39,122 bases of DNA from Magnetospirillum sp. UT-4 (GCF_902729435.1 NZ_CACVCG010000053.1:1-39122); one strand, 5' to 3'. Shown: positions 29,972 to 39,120, numbered from the stretch's first letter. Program-made: numbers and translations. The notes: generated by a model not told the origin, from the sequence alone.

Positions 29972-31717
29972 ATGGAACTCTTTTCCCCCAGCCACCCCCT
30001 CACCCGCGCCCTGACCGAGCGCGGCTATGCCGACCTCACCTCCGTCCAGTCGGCCGTGCTCGATCCACAGGCCGCCGAGCGCGACCTGCTGGTTTCCGCG
30101 CAGACCGGCTCGGGCAAAACGGTGGCCTATGGTCTGGCCATGGCCGACACCCTGCTGGGCGAGGCGCCGGCGCTGGAGCCGGCGGGCGAGCCGCTGGCCC
30201 TGGTGGTCGCCCCCACCCGCGAACTGGCGCTGCAGGTCCACGGCGAGCTTGGCTGGCTGTACCGCCATGCCGGCGGCCAGGTGGTGTCCTGCGTCGGCGG
30301 CATGGACCCGCGCGCCGAGGAGCGCCTGCTGGGCCGCGGCTGCCATATCGTCGTCGGCACCCCGGGCCGCCTGCGCGACCATCTCGAGCGCGGCGCCCTG
30401 CGCACCGGCAAACTGCGGGTGGCGGTGCTGGACGAGGCCGACGAGATGCTGGACATGGGCTTCCGCGAGGATCTGGAATTCATCCTCGAGGCCACCCCGC
30501 AGGACCGACGCACCCTGCTGTTCTCGGCCACCCTGCCGCACGAGATCACCGCCATGGCCCGGCGCTACCAGCGCGATGCCTGGCGCATCGCCCTGTCCGC
30601 CGGCCGCCAGGGCCACGCCGACATCGACCACCGGGCGGTCCGAGTCGCCCCCAACGAGATCGAGCACGCGGTGGTCAACCTGCTGCGCTACTTCGATTCG
30701 CCCACCGCCATGGTGTTCTGCGGCACCCGCGAGGCGGTCCGCCACCTGCAGGCCAGCCTGCTGGAACGCGGCTTCGGCGTGGTGGCGCTGTCGGGCGAGC
30801 TGAGCCAGAACGAGCGCAACCACGCGCTTCAGGCGCTGCGCGACGGCCGGGCGCGGGTCTGCGTCGCCACCGACGTGGCGGCCCGCGGCATCGACCTGCC
30901 CAGCCTGGACCTGGTCATCCATGCCGAGCTGCCGCGCACGGCGGAAACCCTGCAGCACCGCAGCGGTCGCACCGGCCGCGCCGGCCGCAAGGGGGTCAGC
31001 GTCCTGCTGGCGCCGCTGTCGCGCCGGCGCAAGGCCGAGCACCTGCTGCAGGCGGCCGGGCTGAAGGTGGAGTGGACCAGCGCCCCCAGCGCCGACGACA
31101 TCGCCAGGCTGGACCAGCAGCGCCTGCTGCAGCACCCGGTGCTGACCGAGGAGACCACCGACGACGAGCGCGCCATGGCCCGCACCCTGCTGGAAAGCCG
31201 CGCGCCGGAAGAGATCGCCGCCGCCCTGGTGCGGCTGTACCGCGCCCAGCTGCCCGCCGCCGAGGAGGTGTTCGATCCCGGCTCCGGCCTGCCGGCGCGC
31301 GAGCCGCGCGACCGCGGCGAGCCGCGCCATCCGCGCGAGGCCGGGGGCGATCGCCAGGCCCGCCCCTCGGTGTGGTTCCGCCTCAATATCGGCCGCCTGA
31401 AGAACGCCGACCCGCGCTGGCTGATCCCGCTGATCTGCCGCCAGGGCAGGATCACCAAGCAGGAGATCGGTGCCATCCGCATCATGGAGCGCGAAACCCG
31501 CTTCGAGATCGACGCCGCCGCCGCCGAACGGTTCCAGGCCTCCCTCAGCCAGATCGACCGCCCGGAAGGCCGCATCGAGCCGCTGGGCGACGCGCCGCCC
31601 GGCGGCGACAGGCACGGCCCGACGGCCGACGCGTCCTCCCCGCGTTCCAAGAACAAGCCCGGCACCAAGCCCCACGCAAACGGCAAGTTTGCCGGCAAGG
31701 CGCGGCCGCGCCCATAG
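29972..31717 (+). CDS. DEAD-box RNA helicase with DbpA-type RNA-binding domain
   Basis: 581 residues. The helicase core has AQTGSGKT (motif I), PTRELA (Ia), LDEADEMLD (II, DEAD), SAT (III), ARGID (V) and HRSGRTGRAG (VI) within the first 350 residues. A charged linker rich in Glu, Arg and Pro follows. The C-terminal segment VWFRLNIGRLKNADPRWLIPLICRQG...IGAIRIMERETRFEID has the shape of the DbpA RNA-binding domain, which directs helicases to 23S rRNA. A role in ribosome assembly is likely. It is divergent from moaA. The start is the ATG just before the conserved ELFSPSHPLTRALTERGY. Confidence 0.92.
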   Translation: MELFSPSHPLTRALTERGYADLTSVQSAVLDPQAAERDLLVSAQTGSGKTVAYGLAMADTLLGEAPALEPAGEPLALVVAPTRELALQVHGELGWLYRHAGGQVVSCVGGMDPRAEERLLGRGCHIVVGTPGRLRDHLERGALRTGKLRVAVLDEADEMLDMGFREDLEFILEATPQDRRTLLFSATLPHEITAMARRYQRDAWRIALSAGRQGHADIDHRAVRVAPNEIEHAVVNLLRYFDSPTAMVFCGTREAVRHLQASLLERGFGVVALSGELSQNERNHALQALRDGRARVCVATDVAARGIDLPSLDLVIHAELPRTAETLQHRSGRTGRAGRKGVSVLLAPLSRRRKAEHLLQAAGLKVEWTSAPSADDIARLDQQRLLQHPVLTEETTDDERAMARTLLESRAPEEIAAALVRLYRAQLPAAEEVFDPGSGLPAREPRDRGEPRHPREAGGDRQARPSVWFRLNIGRLKNADPRWLIPLICRQGRITKQEIGAIRIMERETRFEIDAAAAERFQASLSQIDRPEGRIEPLGDAPPGGDRHGPTADASSPRSKNKPGTKPHANGKFAGKARPRP

Positions 31718-31831
31718 GAACGGCGGCGGCGACCGCCATTTCAACCGGGTGGAGAACGGTTGCTTGGTGGAATGACATACCCATGACATAGTCGCCCGGC
31801 ACCCCCATCGGCCGGGCCGGACAGACATTTC

Positions 31832-34255
31832 ATGGCATTCGAAGACCATTCGCACATCCTCGACCTGGCCCCGGTCCTGATCTGGCGGGCGAATACCTCG
31901 GGGGCCTGCGACTGGTTCAACCGCGCCTGGCTCGACTTCACCGGGCGGCCGCTGCAGGACGAGCTCGGCGAGGGATGGTTCGAGGGCGTACACGGCGACG
32001 ACGCCACCTACGTCCTCGAGACCTACCGCGACGCCTTCGACCGGCGCCTGCCGTTCTCCATGCAGTACCGGCTGCGCCACCGCGACGGCGGCTTCCGCCC
32101 CATCGTCGACAACGGCTTTCCCCTGGTCGGCAGTGACGGCCGGTTCTCCGGCTATGTCGGCTACTGCTTCGACATCAGCGACCTGGCCTCGGCCCGCGAG
32201 GAGGCCGACGAGGGCCGGCGCCGGTTCGAGGACATGTTCGAGCAGTCCCCCGACCCCACCCTGATCGTCGATGACGGCCGTTTCACCGCCTGCAACGCGG
32301 CGGCGCTCCGGCAATTGGGCTGCTCGGCCAAGGAGCAGGTGCTGGGCCGGCACCCATGGGATCTGTCGCCCGGGCGCCAGCCCGGCGGCGAGCTGTCGTC
32401 GCTCCTCGCCGAGCGCATGATGGCGACCGCCCAGGACGCTGGCGTCCTTCGGTTCGAATGGGTCCACCAGCGGGCGGACGGATCGACCTTTCCGGCCGAG
32501 ATCACCCTGTCGCCCATCCTCATGCAGGGGCGGCGGGTGCTGTACTGCACCTGGCGCGACATTTCCGAGCGCAAGCGCATCGAGGCGGAGATGCGCCTGG
32601 CCGCCAACGTGGTGCGCAACACCAGCGAGGGCGTGGTGGTCACCAACGGCGACGGCATCATCCTGTCGGTGAACCCCGCGTTCACCGACATCACCGGTTA
32701 TCTGGAGAGCGAGGCCATCGGCCAGACCCCGCGCATCCTGCGCTCGGACCTGCACGAGGACGGGTTCTATGCGGACATGTGGAAATGCCTGAAGGAGGCC
32801 GGCGAGTGGCAGGGCGAAGTGTGGAACCGCCGCAAGAGCGGCGAGGTCTACGCCCAGTGGCTCACCATCAGTCCCATCCCCGGCGCCAATGGCCGTCCCG
32901 AGCAGTTCGTCGGGCTGTTCTCGGACCTCACCGAGCTGCGGCGCAAGGACGAGCAGATCCGCCACTACGCCTATCACGATCCGCTGACCGGCCTGCCCAA
33001 CCGCCTGCTGCTGCAGGATCGCCTGTCCCACGCCATCGAGGTGGCGAAGCGCGAACGCACGCGGCTCGCGGTGCTGTTCATCGACCTCGACCGCTTCAAG
33101 ATCGTCAACGACAGCCTGGGCCATGACGCCGGCGACACCCTGCTGGTCGAGATCACCGGCCGGCTCAAGGACGGGCTGCGGCGCAGCGACACCATCGCGC
33201 GCCTGGGCGGCGACGAATTCGTGGTCATCCTCACCGGCTTCACCAATGCCGCCGAGATCGCCGACATCGCCGCCAAGATCATCTCGTCGGTGGAGCGCCC
33301 GGTCGCCGTCAAGGGCCACAGCGTCAATGTCGGCGCCAGCATCGGCATCAGCCTGTACCCCCAGGACGGCGAGGACGGCGCCATCCTGATGCGCAGCGCC
33401 GACACCGCCATGTACGGGGCCAAGAACGCCGGACGCAGCACCTTCTCGTTCTTCGACGCCTCCATGAACGGCGCCGCGCTGGAGCGCCTCGAACTCGAGG
33501 AGGCGTTGCGGCGGGCGATCGAGCGCGGCGAGTTCGCGCTGCACTACCAGCCCAAGATCAACCTCGACGCCGGGCTGGCCGTCGGCGCCGAGGCGCTGAT
33601 CCGCTGGCACACGCCGGACGGCCGGACGGTGCCGCCGACCCAGTTCATCCCCATCGCCGAGGAGACCGGCCTGATCGAGCACATCGGCGAATGGGTCATC
33701 GAAGAGGCGGTACGCCAGATCGCCGATTGGCGCCGCCGCGGACTGGGAGAGCTGAAGGTCGCCGTCAACGTGTCGGCCCGCCAGTTCCACAACGGCCTGC
33801 TGCCGGACCGCATCTCCGCCGTCCTCGACAAGCACGGCGTCCCCCCGTCGGCGCTGGAAGTGGAACTGACCGAATCCACGGTGATGGCCGATCCCGACAG
33901 CACCATCCGCCAGATGGGCCGGTTGCGCACCATCGGCATCGAAGTGTCCATCGACGATTTCGGCGTGGGCTATTCCAACCTGTCCAACCTGAAGATCCTG
34001 CCGCTGGGAACCGTCAAGATCGACCGCTCCTTCGTCACCGGCGTCGCCACCCATCCCCACAACGCCGCCATCGTCGAAGCCATCATCGGGCTGGCCGGAG
34101 CCCTGGGAATGAAGGTGGTGGCCGAAGGCGTCGAGAGCGATGCCGACGAGGCCCACCTGGTGGCCCGCAAGTGCCACATCGCCCAGGGCTTCAAGTACGC
34201 GCAGCCGCTTCCCGCCGACCAATTCGAGGCGTGGTTGGCGGGCGTGGCGGTTTAG
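31832..34255 (+). CDS. PAS-PAS-PAS-GGDEF-EAL cyclic-di-GMP protein
   Basis: 807 residues, with no membrane segment. Three PAS sensor modules occupy about residues 5-120, 130-250 and 255-375. The GGDEF domain has an intact active motif at about 459 (RLGGDEFVV) and an upstream inhibitory site RRSD, five residues before it. The EAL domain begins about residue 565 with AEALIRW. Both synthesis and breakdown of cyclic-di-GMP are therefore possible. The PAS modules suggest response to redox or a small ligand, but no heme or FAD motif is certain. Its stop codon overlaps the stop of the convergent receiver gene by four bases. Confidence 0.93.
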   Translation: MAFEDHSHILDLAPVLIWRANTSGACDWFNRAWLDFTGRPLQDELGEGWFEGVHGDDATYVLETYRDAFDRRLPFSMQYRLRHRDGGFRPIVDNGFPLVGSDGRFSGYVGYCFDISDLASAREEADEGRRRFEDMFEQSPDPTLIVDDGRFTACNAAALRQLGCSAKEQVLGRHPWDLSPGRQPGGELSSLLAERMMATAQDAGVLRFEWVHQRADGSTFPAEITLSPILMQGRRVLYCTWRDISERKRIEAEMRLAANVVRNTSEGVVVTNGDGIILSVNPAFTDITGYLESEAIGQTPRILRSDLHEDGFYADMWKCLKEAGEWQGEVWNRRKSGEVYAQWLTISPIPGANGRPEQFVGLFSDLTELRRKDEQIRHYAYHDPLTGLPNRLLLQDRLSHAIEVAKRERTRLAVLFIDLDRFKIVNDSLGHDAGDTLLVEITGRLKDGLRRSDTIARLGGDEFVVILTGFTNAAEIADIAAKIISSVERPVAVKGHSVNVGASIGISLYPQDGEDGAILMRSADTAMYGAKNAGRSTFSFFDASMNGAALERLELEEALRRAIERGEFALHYQPKINLDAGLAVGAEALIRWHTPDGRTVPPTQFIPIAEETGLIEHIGEWVIEEAVRQIADWRRRGLGELKVAVNVSARQFHNGLLPDRISAVLDKHGVPPSALEVELTESTVMADPDSTIRQMGRLRTIGIEVSIDDFGVGYSNLSNLKILPLGTVKIDRSFVTGVATHPHNAAIVEAIIGLAGALGMKVVAEGVESDADEAHLVARKCHIAQGFKYAQPLPADQFEAWLAGVAV

Positions 34256-34776
34256 CACACAATATAGGACGACCAGCCGCAGGCGCGGCAGGTGCCGACC
34301 GCGCCGAAATCGGAGGCCAGGCTGAGGTCCAGGCGGCCGCCGCAGCTGGGGCAGCGTTCCATCCAGGTCTCGTTGGGGGCGGCGGCCGGACTGGATGTCT
34401 TGCGCCCGGAATGGACGTACCTGCCGACGATGGAAACCAGCAGGTCCTTGTTGATGGGCTTGGTCAGGTAGTCGTCGGCCCCCACCGCCACCCCGGTGGC
34501 CTTGTCGCCGCTGCCCTCGCACCCCGTCAGCATGATGACGGCGATGCCCAGGCCGTAGCGGCCGCGCAGCTGTTCCGCCAGCGAGAACCCGTCCTCGCCC
34601 GGCATCATGACGTCCAGCAGGATGACCGGGGCGCGGTGGCGCTCCAGCCATTGCCACATCTCGACGCCGCCGGCGCAGGTGGCGACGGTCAGGCCGGCCT
34701 TCCGCAGATAGGCTGCGGCGATGGTCCTTCCGGTCTCGTCGTCATCGACGACCAAGACGTCGATGTGATCCTTCAC
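34252..34776 (-). CDS. response-regulator receiver with C-terminal zinc ribbon
   Basis: 174 residues. The receiver domain (1-125) has acidic DDD at 11-13, phospho-acceptor Asp55 and the conserved Lys in TKPIN (about 107). A short Ser/Pro/Ala linker is followed by a compact CPSC (142-145) and CRAC (163-166) pair, a rubredoxin-like or zinc-ribbon knuckle. There is no DNA-binding or catalytic domain. The zinc knuckle may bind protein or nucleic acid. No kinase lies beside it. The final residue is also Cys. It is convergent with the GGDEF-EAL gene, with overlapping stops. Confidence 0.85.
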   Translation of the reverse strand: MKDHIDVLVVDDDETGRTIAAAYLRKAGLTVATCAGGVEMWQWLERHRAPVILLDVMMPGEDGFSLAEQLRGRYGLGIAVIMLTGCEGSGDKATGVAVGADDYLTKPINKDLLVSIVGRYVHSGRKTSSPAAAPNETWMERCPSCGGRLDLSLASDFGAVGTCRACGWSSYIVC

Positions 34777-34828
34777 GGGCCTTCGCCTCCACCGACTTGC
34801 GCCGCAAGAATACAGGCGACGCGCGAAT

Positions 34829-35212
34829 TCACCGATTCAGGAAATTGACGAAATGGGCGTCGTCGAAGAACAGCCGGCGGGCGAAGGTGTCGATCAGGCC
34901 CTGCATGGCGTCGGCGGCGAGGCGCCCCTGCCGCGCCGCCTCGACCATGCCCTCGATCTCGGCCAGACCGCGACGATGACCCTGAGCGTGCTCCTCGGTG
35001 CGGTCGTAGTGCGCCTCGCTCATCAAGTCGATCTCACGGGCGAAATGGGCGGCCACCTCCACCCTCAGGTCGGCCATGGCCGCCGCGGCGTCCGCCTGCC
35101 GCCCATCCCGCAGGGCGAGGTCGCAGTTACGGATGATGCCGAGAACGGTCTTGTGGTCCCGGTCGATCCCGGCATGCCCGAGTTCCATGCTGGAAAGCCA
35201 GACGATAGACAT
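34829..35212 (-). CDS. hemerythrin-like protein
   Basis: 127 residues, an all-helical hemerythrin fold. Expected diiron ligands are His20 (GIDRDH), His56 and Glu60 (HFARE), His75 and His79 (EEHAQGH), and Asp118. The sixth helix motif, normally HIxxxD, reads RLFFDD, so the usual last histidine is Arg113. Oxygen or iron binding may thus be altered. Single-domain bacteriohemerythrins bind O2 and are common in Magnetospirillum. The start at MSIVWL fits the family; an in-frame start 21 codons upstream is less likely. Confidence 0.8.
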   Translation of the reverse strand: MSIVWLSSMELGHAGIDRDHKTVLGIIRNCDLALRDGRQADAAAAMADLRVEVAAHFAREIDLMSEAHYDRTEEHAQGHRRGLAEIEGMVEAARQGRLAADAMQGLIDTFARRLFFDDAHFVNFLNR

Positions 35213-35300
35213 AGGTGCACCTGCGCCGAAGGTATTGCCCGCCGCACCGTAGCCACAGGCAGCGGTTGAATGCAAACGAATTGATGTTGCGCTTGCGAAG

Positions 35301-36044
35301 TTAATACAGGTGCTGGCCGCCGGTGACGAAGACCTCGGTGCCGGTGACGTAGGCGAAGTCGTCGGTGCACAGGCGGAACACCGTGCCGGCGACGTCGTCG
35401 GTGGTGCCCATGCGCTCCAGCGGGATGCGCGGCACCAGCGCCTCGTATTCGGCGGAAATCATCTCGGTGCGGATTTCGCCCGGGGCCACCGCGTTGACCC
35501 GCACCCCGAGCTGGGCGAATTCCACCGCCATCTCGCGGGTCAGCCCGGACAGCGCCGCCTTCGAGGTGGAATAGGCCGAGCCGGCGAAGGGATGGACGTA
35601 ATGGCCGGCGATGGAGGTGATGTTGACGATGGAGCCCCGGCCCCGGTGCAGCGCCGCGCCGAAACCGCGCGCCAGGCGCAGCGGCGCGAAGAAGTTCAGC
35701 TCGAACACCTGCTTCCAGCCGTCGATGGAGCCGTTCAGCACCCCCAGGCGCTCGCGGTAGGGGGTCTTGGGGCTGACGCCCGCGTTGTTGACCAGGGCAT
35801 GCAGGGGGGAATCGCCCAGCAGGCGGGTGACCTCGGCGACGAAGGCCTCGGCCCCGGCCGGATCGGCCAGGTCGGCGACCACGTGATGGGCCCAGTTGGG
35901 GTCGCGGCGGCACTCGGGCGGCACCTCGGCGCGGGCGCAGGTGAACACCCGCCAGCCCTCGGCCAGGAAGCGCCGGGCGATGGCATGGCCGATGCCGCGG
36001 CTGGCGCCGGTGACGACGACGGTGTGGACCTCGCCTCCGCTCAC
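35301..36044 (-). CDS. short-chain dehydrogenase/reductase
   Basis: 247 residues, the classic SDR length. The N-terminal cofactor motif TGASRGIGHA begins about residue 10; NNAG is near 88; the catalytic Ser lies in NITSIAGHY and Tyr/Lys in YSTSK. These reduce or oxidise a carbonyl with NAD(P)H; 3-oxoacyl-ACP reductases are the nearest general type, but the substrate is not known. The GTG start overlaps the sppA stop (GTGA), so it is translationally coupled to sppA. The last residues TGGQHLY are typical of the SDR C terminus. Confidence 0.86.
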   Translation of the reverse strand: MSGGEVHTVVVTGASRGIGHAIARRFLAEGWRVFTCARAEVPPECRRDPNWAHHVVADLADPAGAEAFVAEVTRLLGDSPLHALVNNAGVSPKTPYRERLGVLNGSIDGWKQVFELNFFAPLRLARGFGAALHRGRGSIVNITSIAGHYVHPFAGSAYSTSKAALSGLTREMAVEFAQLGVRVNAVAPGEIRTEMISAEYEALVPRIPLERMGTTDDVAGTVFRLCTDDFAYVTGTEVFVTGGQHLY

Positions 36045-37813
36045 GGCCGCACCGGCGGCAGGCCCGGCGCGCGCAGGGCCTGGCCGGCGGGGTCGAGGGC
36101 CTGCAGCCGCTCGGCCAGCGGGGCGAGGACACGGGCGGCGCCCAGCAGCGTCCGCAGGTTCTCGTCCTCGGCCATGGATCCGCCGCCGCCCAGCACCTTG
36201 GCCACCATCTCCAGGGGCGACTTGGGCGCCGGGAATGCAACCAGATCCAGCGCCGCGTCGGGGGCCAGCTTCAGCAGCGCCCGCAGCTCGGCCTCGGCCT
36301 CGGGGTAGCCGCCCAGGGTATCGACCAGGCCCACCGCCTTGGCCTCGGCGCCGCTCCACACCCGGCCGCGGGCCACCTGCTCCAGCTTCTCCGGGGCCAT
36401 GCGGCGGCCCTCGGCGGCCTTGCCGGTGAAATCGGCATAGATGCGGTCGAGCATGGCGTTGACCCGGTCCCAGGCCTGCGGCGGGAAGGGGCGGTTCATG
36501 CTCCACATGGTGGCGTTGTCGCCGCGGTGCATCTCGTCCCAGGTGATTCCCAGCTTCTGCCAGAATTCGGCCAGCACCACCTTGCCGGTGAAAACGCCGA
36601 TGGAGCCGGTGATGGTGCCGGGCTGGGCGACGATGCGGTCGGCCGCCATGGCGACGAAATAGCCGCCCGAGGCGGCGGCGGCGCCCATGCTGGCGACCAC
36701 CGGCTTTCCGGCCGCCCGGGCGCGGCGGACCTCGTTCCAGATGGTGTCCGAGGCGACGTAGGAGCCGCCGGGGCTGTCGATGCGGAACAGGATGGCCTTG
36801 ACCTCGGGATCGTCGATGGCGTCGCGGAAGGCCTGGCCGATGAGTTCGGAGCCGAAGCCCTCGGGCTTGCCCAGCGGCCCCTCGGCCTCGCCGCGCATGA
36901 TGGCGCCCTCGCCGACGATGAGGGCGATCCTGGTCCCCTTCCCCTTGGGCGCATGGTCGGCGTAATCGGCGATGTCCACGGTCTCGGGCTTCGGCCCGGC
37001 CCCGGCCGCCGCCGCCCAGGCCTGGTCGCGGTAGCCCAGCTTGTCCACCAGCCCGGCCGACAGCGCCTCGGCGGCCAGGAACGGGCCGTTGCCGAACAGC
37101 GCGCGGACCTTCTCGGCCGGCAGCCGGCGCCCCTGGGCGATGCCGTCCACCGCCTGGCGGGTCCACGAATCCAGCAGCCCGGCCAGGGTCTCGGCATGGG
37201 CGGGGGAATAGGCCTTCTCGGTGAAGGTCTCGATGGCGGTCTTGTATTCCTTGCGGGCGGCGAACTGGGTGTCGATGCCCAGCATCTCCAGGGTGCCCTT
37301 GAGGAACGGGCTCTCGACCATGAAGCCGGTCAGCCCGACATCGCCCGAGGGCTGCAGCCAGACCTCGCCGAAGGCCGAGGCGATGTAGGTCTCGACCGTG
37401 CCGTTGCCGAATTCGCCCATGGTCTCGGCGAACACCACGGTGGGCTTGTCCGAGGCGCGGAAGCGCGCCACCGCGTCGCGCAGCTCCTGGGCGCCGGCCA
37501 TGCCCAGCTGGGCATGGCCAAGGGTGGCGAACAGGCCGACGACATGCTCATCCGCGGCGGCGCGGTCGAGAGCGGCGACGACGCGGCGCAGCACGTAGCT
37601 CTTCTCGCCGGACAGGCGGGTGAAGGGATCGGAACTTTCCGCCTCGCGGAATTCGTTCTCCAGGTCCAGCTCCAGCACCATGCGGCGCGGCAAAGGCGGC
37701 TGGGCGCGGTCGTGAAGGGCGCTGGCCGCCCAGATGGACAACCCGAGGCCGACCACCACCAGCAGTCCGAGCGTGGCGAGGAAACCGACGATGATGCGGA
37801 CGAACCGGCGCAT
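36041..37813 (-). CDS. sppA: signal peptide peptidase SppA (67K type)
   Basis: 590 residues, the long double-domain form of SppA. One N-terminal membrane segment (about 7-30) anchors it, with the rest in the periplasm. The catalytic Lys is Lys191 (RKEYKTAIETF) in the first repeat and the nucleophile Ser382 (GAAAASGGYF) in the second, matching the Lys/Ser pair of the family. It digests cleaved signal peptides in the membrane. The downstream SDR gene overlaps its stop. Confidence 0.93.
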   Translation of the reverse strand: MRRFVRIIVGFLATLGLLVVVGLGLSIWAASALHDRAQPPLPRRMVLELDLENEFREAESSDPFTRLSGEKSYVLRRVVAALDRAAADEHVVGLFATLGHAQLGMAGAQELRDAVARFRASDKPTVVFAETMGEFGNGTVETYIASAFGEVWLQPSGDVGLTGFMVESPFLKGTLEMLGIDTQFAARKEYKTAIETFTEKAYSPAHAETLAGLLDSWTRQAVDGIAQGRRLPAEKVRALFGNGPFLAAEALSAGLVDKLGYRDQAWAAAAGAGPKPETVDIADYADHAPKGKGTRIALIVGEGAIMRGEAEGPLGKPEGFGSELIGQAFRDAIDDPEVKAILFRIDSPGGSYVASDTIWNEVRRARAAGKPVVASMGAAAASGGYFVAMAADRIVAQPGTITGSIGVFTGKVVLAEFWQKLGITWDEMHRGDNATMWSMNRPFPPQAWDRVNAMLDRIYADFTGKAAEGRRMAPEKLEQVARGRVWSGAEAKAVGLVDTLGGYPEAEAELRALLKLAPDAALDLVAFPAPKSPLEMVAKVLGGGGSMAEDENLRTLLGAARVLAPLAERLQALDPAGQALRAPGLPPVRP

Positions 37814-37895
37814 GGGGAGGTTGCCTTGTTGGCGAGAGATACCCTCCCCTGGGTGTAAGCGCCCGCCCGCCCCGGGTCAAGGGCGCCGGGGAGAG

Positions 37896-38192
37896 TCAGC
37901 CGGCGCCCAGCGGGCGCACCTCGGCCTGGATGCGGCCATGCTCGGCCCGCGCCCGTTCGAGATCGTAGGACAGCTGCATTTCCAGCCAGAACCGTTCCGT
38001 GGTGCCGAAATAGCGCGACAGCCGCAGCGCCGTGTCGGTGCAGACCTGGCCGTCGCCGGCGACCAGGGCGGTAACCCGCTCCACCGGCATGTTGAGGTCG
38101 CGGGCCAGCCGCTCGACATCGACGCCGCAGGGCTTCAGGAACTCCTCGCGCAGCATCTCGCCCGGATGGATGTTTGGTCGCACGTCCATCAT
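37896..38192 (-). CDS. HigA-family antitoxin/transcriptional regulator, orphan
   Basis: 98 residues with a Cro/C1 helix-turn-helix (about 25-60). The opening IHPGEMLREEFLKPCGV and the later RLSRYFGTTERFWLEMQLSYDLE are characteristic of the HigA/VapI branch of antitoxins. A strong GGAGGAGG precedes the start. No HigB-type toxin gene is found on either side: upstream is a 162-base non-coding gap, downstream sppA. It may be a solitary regulator or the remnant of a toxin-antitoxin pair. Confidence 0.88.
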   Translation of the reverse strand: MMDVRPNIHPGEMLREEFLKPCGVDVERLARDLNMPVERVTALVAGDGQVCTDTALRLSRYFGTTERFWLEMQLSYDLERARAEHGRIQAEVRPLGAG

Positions 38193-38354
38193 GCCGTTTC
38201 CTCCTCCCGCCTGATTGCCTCGGCAGGAGCGGCCGCCACCGCTCCACCGGGGCCGGAACCATCGCCGAAACCAGGGTGTCGGCTCAACGGGACGTGTGCG
38301 GTAGACGCGACCTTCGGGATTATGCCGGAGGGGGGAGGACGCACCGACGGATGG

Positions 38355-38690
38355 TCAGGCCCCCACCTCGGTGGCGAAGCCGGCATCCTTCCAGGCATTG
38401 AGACCACCCTTCATGTGGATGACCCAGGGCTGGCCGGCCTGCAGCAGCTTGCGCCCGATGGCGGCGGAGCGGACCCCGCCCAGGCAGGAGATGATGATCT
38501 TGCGGTCGGTGGCGACGGGGAAGGTCTCGATCTCGAAGTCGCTCATCGGGCTGAGGATCGAGCCGGCGATGCGCTCGGCAGCGAACTCCTCCTCCTCGCG
38601 GACATCGACCAGGATCGCCTCGCCGGCATCCAGCATGGCACGGACGACCGAGGGCTCCAGTTCGATGAGGCCGGCGTTCAGGATGCTCAT
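38355..38690 (-). CDS. single-domain rhodanese-like protein
   Basis: 111 residues, a single rhodanese domain with the active-site loop CLGGVRS (Cys69). Upstream ILVDVREEEEFAAERIAGSI is the family's conserved opening. Such proteins transfer sulfane sulfur, for example from thiosulfate to cyanide or a protein thiol. No other sulfur-metabolism gene is near. The ATG at 38690 is preceded by AGGAG-like purines. Upstream is 430 bases of non-coding DNA that should hold its promoter. Confidence 0.88.
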   Translation of the reverse strand: MSILNAGLIELEPSVVRAMLDAGEAILVDVREEEEFAAERIAGSILSPMSDFEIETFPVATDRKIIISCLGGVRSAAIGRKLLQAGQPWVIHMKGGLNAWKDAGFATEVGA

Positions 38691-38933
38691 GTCTGCTCTC
38701 CGCTTCAGGAGGATTTCACGTCGTTGAAGACATGTAATCCCATTTCGCAGGTGCATTCAACACAAATCTTCTGTGTGGAAATGTGTCTTTTGCTTTATTA
38801 ACATATTTGGCGTGTTGTTTTCAGTCATGGCCAAGTGAAACCCGCGGCTGTCCGGTTTAATTTTCGGATTGCCTTCTGGAGCCCTTGGTGACGGCTGCGT
38901 CCAGGGTGACGCTGGCCGAAGTAGACAGGATTA
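38691..38933. other. non-coding region upstream of the rhodanese gene
   Basis: No gene is seen. The segment at 38755-38820 is unusually AT-rich for this genome (ACACAAATCTTCTGTGTGG, then CTTTATTAACATATTTG) and probably includes promoter sequence for the rhodanese gene. I could not fix -35 and -10 boxes. Confidence 0.5.
38845..38864. repeat. 20-bp repeat, right copy
   Basis: CGGCTGTCCGGTTTAATTTT is the exact reverse complement of bases 1-20. It lies in non-coding DNA between the rhodanese gene and the terminal palindromic element. Confidence 0.7.
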
Positions 38934-39120
38934 CCCTCGCCCGCTTGCGGGAGAGGGAGGGGCCCGTCGCGACAGCGACGGGAGGGAGAGGGTGCGCGCC
39001 GCGAGGTGCGCTTCGCGACAGCGAAAGCGCTGGTTTCTCCAGGTCTTGGGCGCGCCGACGCGCGCCGCCCTCACCCCGGCTCGCTGGCGCTCGCCCCCCT
39101 CTCCCGCAAGCGGGCGAGGG
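38934..39120. repeat. palindromic intergenic element with 24-bp inverted ends
   Basis: Bases 38934-38957 (beginning CCCTCGCCCGCTTGCGGGAG) and 39097-39120 are exact reverse complements. The 187-base element has no coding content and contains smaller repeats such as GCGACAGCGA. It looks like a dispersed repeat of the REP/MITE kind; the window stops at its right end. Confidence 0.82.

Noticed and set aside
29912-34657. Very long minus-strand reading frame of about 1580 codons across the helicase and GGDEF-EAL genes
   Set aside because: It is antisense to two well-supported genes, has low-complexity composition and no domain, and crosses their intergenic gap.
38934-39120. CRISPR array suggested by repeated short G/C motifs at the right end
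   Set aside because: The repeats are inverted and irregular, with no evenly spaced direct repeats or unique spacers.
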